This document shows, piece after piece, positions 1-11,130 of a DNA stretch of 64,000 bases; position 1 is the stretch's first letter; each line of letters starts with the position of its first letter. The DNA lies in assembly GCA_951217055.1 (NCBI GenBank), contig OX578286.1:32899307-32963306 (forward strand), given 5' to 3'. The notes below the pieces were generated by a model. That model saw only the letters and a program-made list of their open reading frames with translations. It ran no database searches and had not been told where the DNA came from. The translations under genes and the position numbers were made by a program. The DNA comes from Gerris lacustris. Taxonomy: Eukaryota; Arthropoda; Insecta; Hemiptera; Gerridae.

Positions 1-433
1 ATCCACTAATGGAGTTGACATCAATAGTAAAAACTCAAAGGGAACTCTTGACATTAAATAAAATTTATTTTCTCAAGCTAGCTTTTCCACCTCTTGACAA
101 CCTTTTTACTTTCTCATATATGTATTATTTATAAAGAGGAAGTATTGTGATAGCGCGAAAATTAGAGTGGAAGATTTTCATGGATTTTACACACATTTTT
201 TTTTTTTTTTTTAAATCCATTAAAGTGGTTCTTTTAATTAAATGTTTGTCTCTTGTCTTTATATACGCGTATAGTCTAAACTACTAGACTGATTTTGATA
301 AATTTTTTGCATACATATTCAGAAAAATTCCCGTTTAGTACTTGACAGCAAGCTATTATTAAAAGGGTTTCTTCGGTCATGAAAATGCATATATTTATTT
401 TATTTTATTTTTATTTATTTTTTTTTTTATATC

Positions 434-542
434 AAATTATAATTATTATTAACTACGGGAAACAGACAGAGAAAAATACACTCCAGCGCTGGAGTGTATT
501 TTTCTCTGTCTGTTTCCCGTAGTTAATAATAATTATAATTTG
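434..542. repeat. Perfect hairpin related to the tRNA-like insert at 32733-33205
   Basis: The arms read outward from a central AGCGCT (about 486-491): TTATAATTATTATTAACTAC, then GGGAAACAGACAGAGAAAAA, then TACACTCC, and its exact complement. Sequence to the right (TTTAAATTAAAAC...CCGTAGTATGAATACTACC) matches 33150-33195, so this is part of the same repeat family. Confidence 0.85.
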
Positions 543-1712
543 ATTTAAATTAAAACTTAATCTTTCCGTAGTATGAATACTACCAAAATCGTAAAATATG
601 AATTTATTTCTGTTTTTGTTTTTTAAATATGTACAAAAAGTTGCACTTAGAAAAGCAAGATGTGCATATTTATCCTTTAGCATCTTACGTATGCACTTAT
701 TTGGCTCTTTTAGGGGTAATGGCCACCATTTTTTAGCAACTCGATATATAATCTGTGATCTACATATCAATACTTTTAAAGTGATACCCCACTTAAAATT
801 ATATTTTAAAATTTGAATTTTTTATATTAACTCCTGGAAATATCATTGGTCCACAGAGATGTATTTTACATTTCAATACCTTTAAAATGATACCCCTCTT
901 AAAAATTACAAAAAATAAAAAATATTGTGATCAGTTCGCAATAGCTCGCAGATCGAAGACATTTGGAGTGTCTAAGTTCGTAGTATTTTTTTTGGGGGGG
1001 GGGGGGCAAAAAATGTTTAACTTGTATACCAAATTTCAAATCTCTAGCTGCAGTAAGTCGTGAGATATACTCCAAGATACGAAGGACGGACAGACGAAAA
1101 ACCAAAAGCATAAGGGTTTCTAGGATGACCTCGAAACTCAAAAAGTCATACCTCGAGGTGAAGAAAGAATTTTACCTCAAAATTAAAGCTGTTACCCTCT
1201 AAAAACATTAAAAAAAACAGGGGATGCCCGATTCCTCCCCGTTTTAAGAGACGGCTGAATTTCAAACATCCCGATTGATCCCCAAATTATTTTCAGGTAT
1301 AAAAAATACATAACCTTTTTTTAAAAACAAAATGTAAAAAATGTATTATTTCTTTAACTTACAAAATAGGAAAATAACTTAATAAAATATTAAATCCTAG
1401 CAATTATAAATTAGAAGCTGGTAAATTCCTTCGACTTAGAGTATAAATAGATTGCAAAATTGTAATTTTGCCTTCATCAAAGTTTTTCATTAATTCTTCT
1501 AGCAACAGAAAACTAATGGAATACCTATAATATCCATTATGTACCATGTAAAGTCAAAAGCTGTGCAACTTTTAAAAGTTCCATCTAGGTAAACTGATTC
1601 ATGTTCCGAAAGAGCAATTAAAAATTTATTGAAGAAAAAAATTATATTATATTATTTTCATCATTCCCTTCAGTAGTTGTAATAGACAATTTCTTTAAAC
1701 ATTCATGAACTT

Positions 1713-1988
1713 TTAATAAACAGCTTGGTTTTCTGGTGAAATCCGAATCACGAAGAGGATGAAGTCATTGCTTTCGCTTCCACTACTGGAAGCATCTTCA
1801 GGGGTGTGCTGCATCGTGATGTTTACTTGAAGCAACAAGACACACTACAAAGTAAATGTCTTGTTGTTGCTTCAAGTAAACATCACGATGCACCACACCC
1901 CTGCAAATGCTTCCAGTAGTGGAAGCGAAACGTCTGACTTTATCCCCTTCGTGACGCGGATTTCACCGGAAAACCAAGCTGTTTATTA
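1713..1988. mobile_element. Foldback (MITE-like) element
   Basis: Inverted arms of about 110-130 bp start at TAATAAACAGCTTGGTTTTC and end at the complementary ACCAAGCTGTTTATTA, with only a few mismatches and a centre near 1850. There is no coding frame. The palindrome extends to the ends, so a target duplication cannot be separated from the termini. Confidence 0.8.
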
Positions 1989-1993
1989 CGAAT

Positions 1994-2260
1994 CTACCCG
2001 CGGAAGCCTACGCACCTAGTTAATTCATGAATTTGCTCTAAACTTGAAGGTAAAGCTGGAAGAATGGACCTTCTTTTTAAATATAATATGGCTTTTCTAC
2101 AGCATGTCAAATCATTAGTGGTAAGTGCATTAATACTTCCAACCGCAACTTCATTATTAGCTAATTTTCTCGGTCTTTTACCAATATCTTGAATAGCTTT
2201 ACGTTTAACAGAGTTCCTTACCTTCTGACGTATAATTTTCTCAAAATCGATCATAATCAA
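1994..2260 (-). pseudogene. Fragment resembling the segment after FLYWCH domains in MULE-type transposon genes
   Basis: This open frame encodes a basic peptide of 88 residues. The pattern VKRKAIQDIGKRPRKLANNE, then about 20 residues, then CRKAILYLKRRSILPALPSS resembles the helical segment found in insect FLYWCH/MULE-derived genes (a Lys/Arg-rich 'VKR-A' stretch, then 'R-I-R-R...P-P'). No zinc-binding FLYWCH or transposase domain is present, so at best it is an isolated exon or remnant. It abuts the foldback at 1713-1988. The similarity is recalled by eye, and chance resemblance is possible. Confidence 0.3.
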
Positions 2261-2468
2261 TACAGTATAATGAAAAATTATCTAAATATAAACTAATATA
2301 TAAACATAAAATGTATTTATTGGACTTTTGTCAATTCAGGTATTGGGGACGAATCGGGCTGTGTGATTTTCAAGAAATTATCAGTGGGGATCAATCGGGC
2401 GATCCTCGGGGAGGAGTCGGGATAGCTCCAAAAAAACGTGGGGGGAAACTGGTCATACAATATTATTT

Positions 2469-3096
2469 AAAAAAATCGGTCCGAGACAACTCAGACAAAC
2501 TTTCTCATATACGAGTTCATAATTACTTAGCCAAGTGTTTTCCATTTATTAGTTTTTGTATGTACATTTAATTATTACTGAACATTTCATCAAAATGTAC
2601 CATAAAAATAACTTCTCCTTGGCGGGGAATCGAACCTGGGATCTCCCTGTCCGCGTTTTAAGCTATTTTCTCAGGAACTAGATTTTTCCCGGGAAAACGG
2701 CTTATATCGTTACATTCGTATTTAAATGAACTATATTTTAGAATTTTTTAATCAAAATCGTCGGAACCATTTTCGAGAAATACTGTTTTTCACGTTTTTT
2801 TCAGAGTTTTTGGGGGGTAGCGCCCTAAAATTTGGAGCTAAAATAAATTTCTAGATTTCGCCTCGGGGTATGATTTTTCTGAACATGTATGCCAAATTTC
2901 GTCAAAAGTACGAAATTAAAAAAGTACGTTAAAGTCGGCCCAGTAGTTTAGGCTCCAGGCGTCTGCACAGACGACAGACAGACAGTTTTTAAAAACCACT
3001 TTTTTGGACTCAGGGGACCTCACGTGTAAATCCATCAAAATCGAATTTTCGCGACATCACAATATCAATTTCTCTTTATATGAGAAATTAAAAAGG
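2469..3096 (-). repeat. Family A repeat, full-length copy
   Basis: A dispersed repeat of about 600 bp. In sense orientation it starts with a short hairpin (CTTTCTCATATAAAGAGAAAG) next to ATTGTGATGGCGCGAAAATT. It carries a GACAGACAGACAG stretch and an 'ACTGGGCCGATTTTGACGAA' block. A tRNA-like B box (GGTTCGATTCCCC) follows, with an A-box-like TAGCTTAAAACG about 30 bases before it. It ends TATATGAGAAAGTTTGTCTGAG then TGTCTCGGACCGATTTTT. Family C sequence follows directly at 3110. Confidence 0.75.
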
Positions 3097-3109
3097 TAAA
3101 CATGATGTG

Positions 3110-3390
3110 TTTATAGTTAAAGAGTAGGGTTGTAGTAGGTAGGAAATTGGACTGTTCTATACCTATCCGGCCTACTAATTTAAAATAATTTAAAATATAT
3201 CACTTCCCCAACAAAAACGTCTGTTCGTATCCGGTTGAAATTTTACATGCCTGTTTCAATTGTACTTAAGACGATGTGTGTGAAGTTTTATTTACATCGT
3301 TACGTTAGAAATCTTACGTTCTATCGGTAAAAACGTTGTTTTCTCTATTTTAAAGATTTAGGTCCCCTTTAGAGTAGTTGATTTATTCTG
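3110..3390 (+). repeat. Family C partial copy
   Basis: It matches the middle of family C (the CCTACTAATTTAAAATA, AAATTTTACATGCCTGTTT and AAAACGTTGTTTTCT blocks seen again at 12030-12320 and 59470-59690). Both ends are missing. Confidence 0.6.
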
Positions 3391-3399
3391 TACACAGAA

Positions 3400-4010
3400 T
3401 TGGCGTATAAGGGTATTATTATAACAATTAATATACATATTAATGCTGTTTTCATGTTTTTATTTATTATTCTGTAGCATTTTATGAAAATATTTTATTA
3501 ATTAAAATTATGTGTCTTTGAGAAGTTATCTGACTTAGGCGCTATTGTTAAGTCTTGTTTATAAATGTATAATATATTGCGTATTTAATAAATTATTTAT
3601 ATATTATATGCATTACTTAAATAAGGGTTATTGTGTTATTTCATACACATATTTCATATGTTTATTCTGTTTCTAGAACTTAAGTTTCATTTCTAATGCG
3701 TGAGAGTCTCACACATATTTTTTTTTATTGTCTTCAAGCATTAGATCATTGGACTATCTTAAAACAAATTATAGCTTTTAATTTCTTAGAATTCAGTTTA
3801 AAAGTAAAAAAAAACAAAAACAAAAAAAAATAACGAGAAAACTCAAGGGAGTTAAATGTTTTGTTTCTTTCAACTACCCAAGTGCAGGTGTTCACTGATC
3901 AATTAGTTCCACGAATCTTTCTACAACTACAAATCTTGTTTTGCTCATTCTTTCTGAGCAAACTATGTAGTATTTATATAAAAAAAAAAAGTTTTGACGT
4001 TATTTCGTAT
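3400..4010. other. AT-rich DNA without recognisable feature
   Basis: No exon, RNA gene or known repeat is seen. Poly-A/T stretches and a TTATATATTATATG low-complexity patch only. Confidence 0.5.
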
Positions 4011-4020
4011 TATACCTAAA

Positions 4021-4113
4021 TCCTATTTTAATTAATATTATCGAAGGTACAAAACTGTATTGCAGTGTCCTATACAATTTTGTACCTCCGTTAATATTAA
4101 TTAAAATAGAATT
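4021..4113. repeat. Imperfect hairpin
   Basis: CCTATTTTAATTAATATTAT and GGTACAAAA on the left are complemented by TTTTGTACC and TTAATATTAATTAAAATAG on the right, around a 25-bp loop. Confidence 0.75.
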
Positions 4114-4336
4114 TAAAATATGAAATAAACGTTTAACAAGCAACATTTAATTTAAAAATATAATCAATATAAACGATAGGGAAAATTTTTAATATGTTTT
4201 ATTCAGTTGCGGTGGCGGATTAAAGGGGGCTTTATTCCAACGACTACCAAATTTCATATCAGAAATCCATAAAAGCGCTGTTTTGAGAGGTAATATTTTC
4301 AAAATTTTCCGAGGGAGGACCCCCGGCCCCGCAATA

Positions 4337-4360
4337 TATACCCCCCCCCCCCCCCCCCCC
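4337..4360. repeat. Poly-C tract
   Basis: Run of more than 20 C residues. On the minus strand it is a G-run like those that mark family D. Confidence 0.9.
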
Positions 4361-4609
4361 AATAATAAACTTCTGACGACGCCCGGCGTCCCGGTTTGGG
4401 ACTTTAAACCCCGAACTTGTCTCCCGAAAACACTTTTCGGGACGCCAAAATTACCTAGTTTTCAATAGAGACGCCAATAATAAATTAATTCGTTTAAACA
4501 AATCCTCATATTCTGATAATTTATTTTGTAAAATAATTTATAGATGCGTAGTTTTAACAAAATGTTTGTTAGTGCCAATCTGAATCAACCGCATTTATTA
4601 TTATCAACC

Positions 4610-4690
4610 TCTGACCACCTCAAACCACTTCAAACCACCTCAAAATACCTCTAACCACTACAAACTACCTCTACTCTAACCACCCTTTAG
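4610..4690 (+). repeat. Short CCACCTCAAA/CCACCTCTAA minisatellite
   Basis: Seven or eight degenerate 10-11-bp units (ACCACCTCAAA, ACCACTTCAAA and similar), related to the longer arrays at 45570-45650 and 46575-46860. Confidence 0.7.
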
Positions 4691-4958
4691 GGAATTGCTC
4701 TGGCACGTACAATATGAATTATCCACTTTGTAGATTTATAGAAGCTCATAGCAATAGTTAATGATTTGTAAGCAGAAGATTAGGAGGACTGCAGCAAGGG
4801 TTGTGTCCCAGGTTCGCGTTATAAATGGGTTGCAACCTTACTGAAGTGACGTCCGTCGTCCGTAATGAATGTGACGTCTATACGGTAAAATAAATAGTGT
4901 ATGTGGCTTAATAGGGAGACATTTAAATGCTCAAAAGCCTAAGAAGTGTTAAAGTTAC

Positions 4959-5079
4959 CTGATTGTGTGATTGCCAGGATATTTGGGAGTCCATTGTAGA
5001 GGATCGTGTGTGCAGTGTGGCTGACATCCAGGAGCGTGGAGACTCCACTCTGACACCTCGCTCCCAACCCATACAGACA
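4959..5079 (-). CDS. Internal coding exon, possibly the next exon of the gene at 27037-27444
   Basis: Read on the minus strand, TTTATTTCAG precedes 5079 and CACAATCAG|GTAACTTT ends at 4959, giving a 121-bp exon with consensus acceptor and donor. All three frames are open, which is unusual for AT-rich DNA and typical of a GC-richer exon. If it joins the exon ending at 27037 (phase 1), the required frame begins after the first two bases. It reads SVWVGSEVSEWSLHAPGCQP, followed by a further His/Cys, Pro and Trp-containing stretch ending PGNHTI with an NHT glycosylation sequon. The exon ends in phase 2, so a further exon would lie left of 4959. Joining the two exons is an inference, because exons in between cannot be excluded. 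The domain is not recognised. Confidence 0.5.
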
Positions 5080-5439
5080 CTGAAATAAACAAAACCAATT
5101 AAATAATTATAAACTGCAATAATCATAATAATTAAATTGTAAGTAAATTTAAATAATAAAAAATCTTGGATTACAAAAATTAGGATTCTGTTATGTTATT
5201 CTAACTAATAAAATGATTTGTTAAATTAAGAAATAAAGACTGAAGATGACCTTAGGAAGGGTCGAAACGTCTCTTTAAAAAAATATGGAATAAGTAGCCT
5301 CTTTTTTACACCTTAGTGTCCATCCACCGTAATTTAATAAGTCACTGAAAAGGTGTTTTCATCGTATTTTATATTTAATAATAATTAAGTGAAATAATAA
5401 ATCTTCAGCAAAAGCATAAACGTGAAATAAATTGGTAAG

Positions 5440-6160
5440 GCGTGAAGTCTCAAGTAAAAAGGGTTTCGTTGTTATCGTGAACATTAAATTAGTATAAGAG
5501 GGGGGCGGGGGAGCCACAAAATTTTGATGTTTTCTGACAAAATGGCATGAAAAATTAAATATGTTTCCAAAATGTTATACATTTTTGTAATCTACTCTTC
5601 AATATCTTTCATTTGATATCCCACTCAAAATTTTAAAACAATATTTTTTTCCCCATGACAAGAATTAGCCGCCATTTTGGATTCCCAGTAAAATCGGATC
5701 AAATTGGTATTCTTATTTTTTCTGTGGCTCAGCAGACCGCACATTTGGCATATTTTTTTTATATTTTTAGTAACAGCAGAAATATAGTTTTAGGGGAGAG
5801 GACACAAAAAAGGTTTATGCTTAATTGACAAAATTATACACATTCTACAAGTGTTATTTATTTTTTCAATCTACTTTTCAATACCTTTCATTTGATACCC
5901 CACTCAAAATTTAAAATAAAATAATTTTTTTTCGCGTCCGTGAAGTATCCACCATTTTTTATTTGAACAGCTGATAATTTTAAGTTCGCTATATTTTTTC
6001 TGTGTGCGCGTCAAAACCATCTTTAATACTGGAAAGTTTAATGTATTTATCTCTTTTGATTCATAAGTTATTGGAACCGTACAGAGTGACAGACAGACAG
6101 ACACAGATTACTTCTTTTTTATACTTGAAATTAAATTACTTAAAGACACAGACTCATCTA
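5440..6160 (+). repeat. Family D (G-run) repeat
   Basis: It starts near AAGGCGTGAAGTCTC...AAAGGGTTTCG, then a G-run, TTTTGACAAAATGG, ATTTGATACCCCACTCAAAA, a TGACA..AATTA.CCGCCATTTT block, and a tail ACAGAGTGACAGACAGACAG. The inner block occurs twice (5570-5700 and 5840-5980). Related copies lie at 47585-48280 and 51640-52505. No coding frame is present. Confidence 0.65.
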
Positions 6161-6575
6161 TATCATTATTATTAATTTATGATCTTAGTTACTACCTCTT
6201 GAGAGATATAATAATACCAAATATATTTAATAACTTTCAAAGGGTTAATATCTTTAGAGAAACAATGGTTACACTGCTGAGAAGTAAAGCAAGTCTGGTC
6301 TACCAAGATATCTTCTACTGACAAACAGGAACCAGGGATGATTCTAAGGGAACAATGAACAGAGGACAATAGTTAGACTGCAGAACAAAGCGATAGATTG
6401 ATGTAATGAACCAAAACACTGGACTTTAAACCGAATCTATACCCCTCAAACTATGCAACTATATATAGATCCCTACTCTATTTCTCAACACGAAATATAC
6501 TCAAAATACTTACTACTTTAATATTACTTAGAAATATTATTGTAATAATATTAGCCCATAAAAACAAAGGTCTAA

Positions 6576-6913
6576 AGCCTTGTCCACACTAGTAGACGTG
6601 TTGCGCGATTTTGGTCTCAGAGACATGTCTAGCGATTTGTCTATAGACATCGGCTGAGACAAACGGCGTCTACGGTCTCGTTGCTAGACCAAAATCGCAT
6701 GTCTATGGTTTTCCATTCTAAATGGTAGACATGGTACAACGTTAGGCATGTTGCGCAACGTGTCTACAAGTGTGGACGCTAGACCTAGACCATAGACGGT
6801 CTCAGAAGATGTCTATAGACACGTTGCGAGACATTTCTGTAGACGGTCTATGAGGGTCTATGAGACCGTCTACAGAAATGTCTCGCAACATGTCTACTGG
6901 TGTGGACTAGGCT
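6576..6913. mobile_element. MITE with TAA target duplication and multiple internal hairpins
   Basis: The terminal inverted sequences are AGCCTTGTCCACACTAG and CTGGTGTGGACTAGGCT, with TAA on both sides (6573-6575 and 6914-6916). Inside, the motif GTCTATAGACA/GTCTACGGTCTCG and its complement recur many times, so several stems are possible. The next 85 bp (6917-7000) again match the interior in inverted order, so a second, damaged element of the same family is fused on the right. A 3-bp TAA duplication fits a PIF/Harbinger-type MITE. Confidence 0.7.
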
Positions 6914-7037
6914 TAACGTTGCACCATGTCTACCATTTAGAATGGAAAACCATATACATGCGATTTTGGTCTAGCAACGAGACCGCAGACCGCAGAATAT
7001 CCTGCGAGTCTGCCTCGAGCGGCTTAAATACCTTGAC

Positions 7038-7670
7038 ATGGTTCCGTCAAATACAAATAAATTTAATTGGTATACTCAGGTCAAAGATATTTTAAATAAT
7101 ATAGGTGGTTATGAATTAGACCAACTTTTTAACGGCCAAATAAATAACATCACAATAAGAGATATAATAAACAAATACAAGACTAAACTCGAGATGGAAG
7201 ATTTAAAAAGAATACAAGATTCATCGTATAATAATTTCTACCACATCCTCTACTGCTCTAAGAATGATTCCACTAACTATCTTAATTATGACCTTAATTT
7301 TAAAATGCAAAAAGTTTTAGCACAAATCCGAACCTCCGGCTATGGGATAATTAAAATATCATTTAACGGAATAATGTACAAGATTAATAGCAATGAAGAA
7401 TGTACTGTGTGTGACCTACACGAGGCTGAGGACTTGGCCCATTTGTTGCTCAGATGCCCTATGTACGCCCCTCAAAGAGAATACTTCCTTCCAACGCACC
7501 TCATAGCGACCAATTGCAATGATTCAACGAATGTAGCATCTTTAATAAATACTTGCCAATCTTCCTACGGGAGACACCTGTATTACTTTTTTATAAATAT
7601 TTTAAAACTGAGATCCTTCTTGTTAAATGAGTGGAACAGCACGTACATACACAACTTAATAAAAAAGTAA
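7038..7670 (+). pseudogene. C-terminal part of a non-LTR retrotransposon ORF2
   Basis: An open frame of 210 residues ends in a Cys/His motif of the kind seen at the C-terminus of many LINE ORF2 proteins: CTVCDLHEAEDLAHLLLRCP, about residues 123-142, spacing C-x2-C-x8-H-x5-C. This tail follows the reverse transcriptase in such elements and is thought to bind nucleic acid. The preceding residues (QIRTSGYG...) match the 'LAQIR' type lead-in. No reverse transcriptase motifs are visible upstream, where the sequence turns into the foldback element at 6576-6913, so the copy is 5' truncated. The ATG at 7038 is probably not a true start. An AT-rich tail without clear poly-A follows the stop. Confidence 0.65.
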
Positions 7671-7791
7671 ATTTTAATTAGAGTAGAGAATTTTTTATTT
7701 TTCTAATAGAAAGGTTTATTTTATGATTTTATTACACTAATATATAATTTAAAGAATATGTATCATATATTACAAGAGGGAATACATTTAT

Positions 7792-8120
7792 AAATAAACA
7801 GGTCAAGTGTGTGCTAGTCAGCACACAGCGAGGGTCCGTAGGCCACACTTTATAGTTTAAGTAGTACCCTATTGATGGTGTTTTTTAAAATGCTAAAAAG
7901 CTTACTTTTAACTATCCTATGGATCTGATATTCTCAAAACACATAAACTAACTTCCGATAAAGTATTTTTTTTGCCACTGAACCGGACTACAACCATATA
8001 AATACATCGAAAAGACCATAATTATAAAAAAACGTTTTTTGTCAATAAAAAATAAAATAATATTTTTTTCGAAATTTCCAAAAAGTGGTATCTTTACTTT
8101 TGGTCGAAGAATGTTCAGGA
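7792..8120 (+). repeat. Family E repeat, 3'-truncated copy
   Basis: Nearly identical for about 320 bp to 49970-50295. It begins AATAAACAGGTCAAGTGTG, followed by the palindrome GTGTGCTAGTCAGCACAC and GGGTCCGTAGGC. It diverges after GGTCGAAGAATGTTC at about 8114, where family D begins. Confidence 0.75.
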
Positions 8121-8139
8121 ATTTTTTCAGATTTTTTTC

Positions 8140-8340
8140 ACTTCACATGAGCGAGATAGAGGGGGGGGGGGACACGTTTCAAACCCGCTTCAACGTTTCA
8201 CACCCACTTCAAACTTGCCTACGCTCGCCCTATGAAAGTTATATCCACAAAGAATTATATATTTTTGTAATCAGCTCGACGTACCCTTTTATATGATACC
8301 CCTCGGGTTCGATTCACCTTTAGGGACAAGTTATTGTTAT
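8140..8340 (+). repeat. Family D fragment with G-run
   Basis: A G-run at 8160-8171 before GACACGTTTCAAACCC, then the 'GATACCCC' block. A family A 3' fragment (GGTTCGATTC, TAATAAATGGAAAACACTGG) follows at 8307-8427. Confidence 0.5.
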
Positions 8341-9049
8341 GTTTAATTTTGATAAAATAACTACAAACACTCAAAATTACTAATAAATGGAAAACACTGG
8401 GCCAAGTAATTATGTACTTATATTGTTGGTGTGAGATGTTTGTTGGCTTAGACCTTTTACATCCGAATATCTCGGCCAAGTTCGTTACCCAGAATAATAG
8501 GCTAAGGCTTTTGAAGATGACGACCATTATAAGTTTCATGGTGGGACATGGTGCTCCATTCCTTATCTTGGCTTTATTTCAGACCAGCTTGCTAAAATCT
8601 TAGCTAGGTGTCAGCACGAATAAGTAGTAACAAGCTCAACTTAGTAACGTGAAGGATCCAGTTAGCAATGAAAATAAAAGTGGTGTACACGTCATAACGT
8701 GCGGCTATTACTTTGGACGAACTGGCCGTAACCCCTTACATATTTAATTATGCTGGTAGTCTCTTTTAACATGTTATTTGCTATTTTTAATTGTTAACTT
8801 ATGGTTTGCGATTTTCTGGTTTTTGTTTAAAATTGTTATTTAAGTTTCATTTGTTTTTACTGTGTTAATAATTTAATTTCTTGTTTGGTCTTAGGCACTG
8901 ATGATGGCCATTTGAAGGCTGAAAGCTGCATTTTTCTACTTTTTTTAAAAAAAAAAAGAAAGTAAAATAATTAAATAATGATAATGTATTATATAAAATA
9001 TGAGAATAGATAGTTATAATTATAATATTTATAAAAATATATATATTTT

Positions 9050-9239
9050 ATAGGAGTTGATCTCTAGGCCACTGCCTCTTCAGACGTCTTGGAGGGTTAC
9101 CTGGGATTTTCCGGGAAGATAGGAGTTGTACAAGAGGATTAGGATGATGAGACAAAGATTCATGGAATTTTCTATATCGGGATACGGATAGATTTCGGAC
9201 AAATAGAACATTGAGGTCTTCATGGAGAGTAAGGTTTGA
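9050..9239 (-). pseudogene. Jockey ORF2 C-terminus, downstream half of the split copy
   Basis: The minus strand reads SNLTLHEDLNVLFVRNLSVS and ends PPRRLKRQWPRDQLL followed by a stop at about 9050. It closely parallels the end of the other jockey copy (VSNLTIHHDLKIPFVHDL ... RHWPRDLLL at 17688). It joins in frame to the half at 10603-11130 once the insertion and one copy of the 3-bp duplication are removed. The 3' untranslated part continues toward 8890 and has an A/T-rich end. Confidence 0.75.
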
Positions 9240-9306
9240 TAGTCCAGGAGATAGTAAAAAAAAGTGTCTGACTAACATCAAGCTAGAATTTTGTATACAA
9301 GTCAAT

Positions 9307-9833
9307 TTTGGTAGACAATAATATTTAAAGAATTTAAATGTGAATGATAATAATATTAACGTAATAAATTTTAAGATATTAAATTTTACCGCATAATAAT
9401 AATAATATAGCATTAGAATTAATTTTTTTCTAAAATTGTTATTTGTTAAAAATTGTTTTTAATTGTTATCTGCATGTTTGTTTATGGTTTTTATTATTTT
9501 GTTTAGATATATATTGTTAAAAAAATTAGGTGTTATTTATAGTCATTATTTATATAGCATGTATGATTTTAATGTGTTAGATCTTGTCTGTGATATCGGT
9601 ATTTCCAGATTACTATAGCTATTTATCAGATAGTTGTTATTAGTACAAAACATTTTTTTTTTTTAATTATTTATTTATTTATTGTTAAAGCTCTAAAAGT
9701 AGATATATATATATGTATGTGTATGTAGATGTGTGTGTGTATATATGTATGTATGTATGTGTGTGTATGTATGTGTGTGTATATGTATGTATGTATATGT
9801 ATGTATATGTGTATATATATATATATGTATATA

Positions 9834-9864
<31 letters not shown>

Positions 9865-10040
9865 GAATATTATCCGTATATGCTAATACGATTTATTAAT
9901 TTATTATACAATGTAATTTTTATACATATATTTAAAAAAAAAAAAAATCCAACTTCTGGCAGACGGCTTAAGCCTTGCCATAAGATGTTTACTGAAATAT
10001 TTTTATGTAATGCATTTTTGAATTATTTTTCTCTAATAAA

Positions 10041-10082
<42 letters not shown>
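9307..10082 (+). mobile_element. 5'-truncated LINE 3' end with (ATT)n tail
   Basis: The stretch is absent from the related copy at 48297-48873. It is bounded by a repeated TATACAAGTCAAT (9294-9306 and 10083-10095), a 13-bp target duplication. It ends with about fourteen ATT repeats at 10042-10083 after AATAAAC. These are hallmarks of target-primed reverse transcription of a non-LTR element whose tail is a simple repeat. The insert also contains a GTAT/GTGT microsatellite at 9700-9864. No intact coding frame is present. Confidence 0.7.
9700..9864. repeat. GTAT/GTGT/TA microsatellite
   Basis: Alternating purine-pyrimidine simple repeat of GTAT, GTGT and TA blocks inside the LINE 3' end. The open frame across it ([16 protein letters not shown]) is a repeat artefact. 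Confidence 0.9.
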
Positions 10083-10086
<4 letters not shown>

Positions 10087-10602
10087 CAAGTCAATCTTTT
10101 AGCGCCTTTTAAGAATTATGTGGACGGCTAAGTTCGTCTGCGGGACATAGCTTGGCAATAGGCATTTGAAAAAATCAAACCGGTGGAGAGTGGCCATGTC
10201 TCACCAATTGTGGTGGACAATGTGATTTTCATGATCCTGAGTACAGAAGTAGTTAGTAGACCGAAAATCAAGTTTGTCCCTGGACAGGTGACCACGTTCA
10301 TTTTTAGTAATATTTGAATAACTAACCAATCAAATGTGAAAATAACATCGACTTGATATTTGGTCTAATAACTAATTCTGTAATCAGGATCATGAAAATC
10401 ATATTGTCCACCATAATTGGTGAGACATGGCCGCTCTCCACCGGTTTGTTTTTTTCAAACTCCTATTGCCAAGCTATGTCCCGCAGACATAGCTTGGCCG
10501 ACCACGCATATTCTTAAAAGTCGCTAAAAGATTAACTTGTATACAAAATTCTAGCTTGATATTAGTCAGACACTTTTTTGCACGCTACCTCATGGACTAT
10601 GA

Positions 10603-11130
10603 AACATAGTAAGGAGCATCGGTTATTTTTCTGAGGATTTTTGACTGCAGGATTTGGAGACGACGGGAATTGGAGGTCTTGGTGCTGCCCCACACTTCCA
10701 AACCGTAGGTCCAAGTTGGTTTTAGGACTACGTTATAGATGCGAAGCTTGCTACTTAGAGAAATCTTAGACCTACGATCCTGAAGACCGAGCAGTACCTT
10801 GAATCGTCGTGTGATGTCAGTACGTTTTGTTTTGGTGTGTAGTTGCCATGTTAATCGTCGGTCAAGTCAAGGGTAAAAGGCGAAGGTATCGGAGGGAGTT
10901 AGACTGAGGAATAGGAACTTGATTAAGGATGGCTGGGGGACAGGTGCCATGACGAAGAGCAAAGGTGACGTGCACACATTTCTGTTCGTTAATCTTTATC
11001 CTCCATTTCCTCAACCAAGGTTCCAGAAGTAACAGGTGTCTTTGGGTGTTATCGGATGCAAAAAGGTGGTTTTCTAGGTCAGAAAAGATTGCCTTGTCAT
11101 CTGCAAAAGTGGCAAGGATTGTAAGGGATC
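10603..11130 (-). pseudogene. Jockey-type reverse transcriptase, upstream half of a split copy
   Basis: The minus strand encodes, with frame breaks, the catalytic YADD-type box as ATFADDKAIFSD at about 11070-11110. It continues through INEQKCVHVTFALR and CPPAILNQ, the thumb region typical of insect jockey-clade ORF2. Reading then follows TDAPYYVS to 10603, where it stops abruptly at the palindromic insertion 9240-10599. It resumes at 9239 with SNLTLHEDL. The copy is 5' truncated near 11130 and decayed, so it is not functional. Confidence 0.75.

Larger units (their letters stand above)
9240..10599. mobile_element. Palindromic DNA element with 3-bp target duplication, interrupted by a LINE end
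   Basis: The terminal sequences TAGTCCAGGAGATAG and (inverted) TAGTCCATGAGGTAG begin arms that stay complementary across the whole element, so it is a foldback rather than a short-TIR element. It is flanked by TGA on both sides (9237-9239 and 10600-10602), and the jockey frame around it is restored by removal. A second copy at 48297-48873 has CTA on both sides. A 3-bp duplication is seen in PIF/Harbinger and some CACTA elements, but neither duplication is the usual TWA, so the superfamily is open. There is no coding capacity. Confidence 0.8.

Noticed and set aside
9733..10131. 132-residue frame starting [15 protein letters not shown]
   Set aside because: Produced by a GTAT/GTGT/TA microsatellite and an ATT tail.
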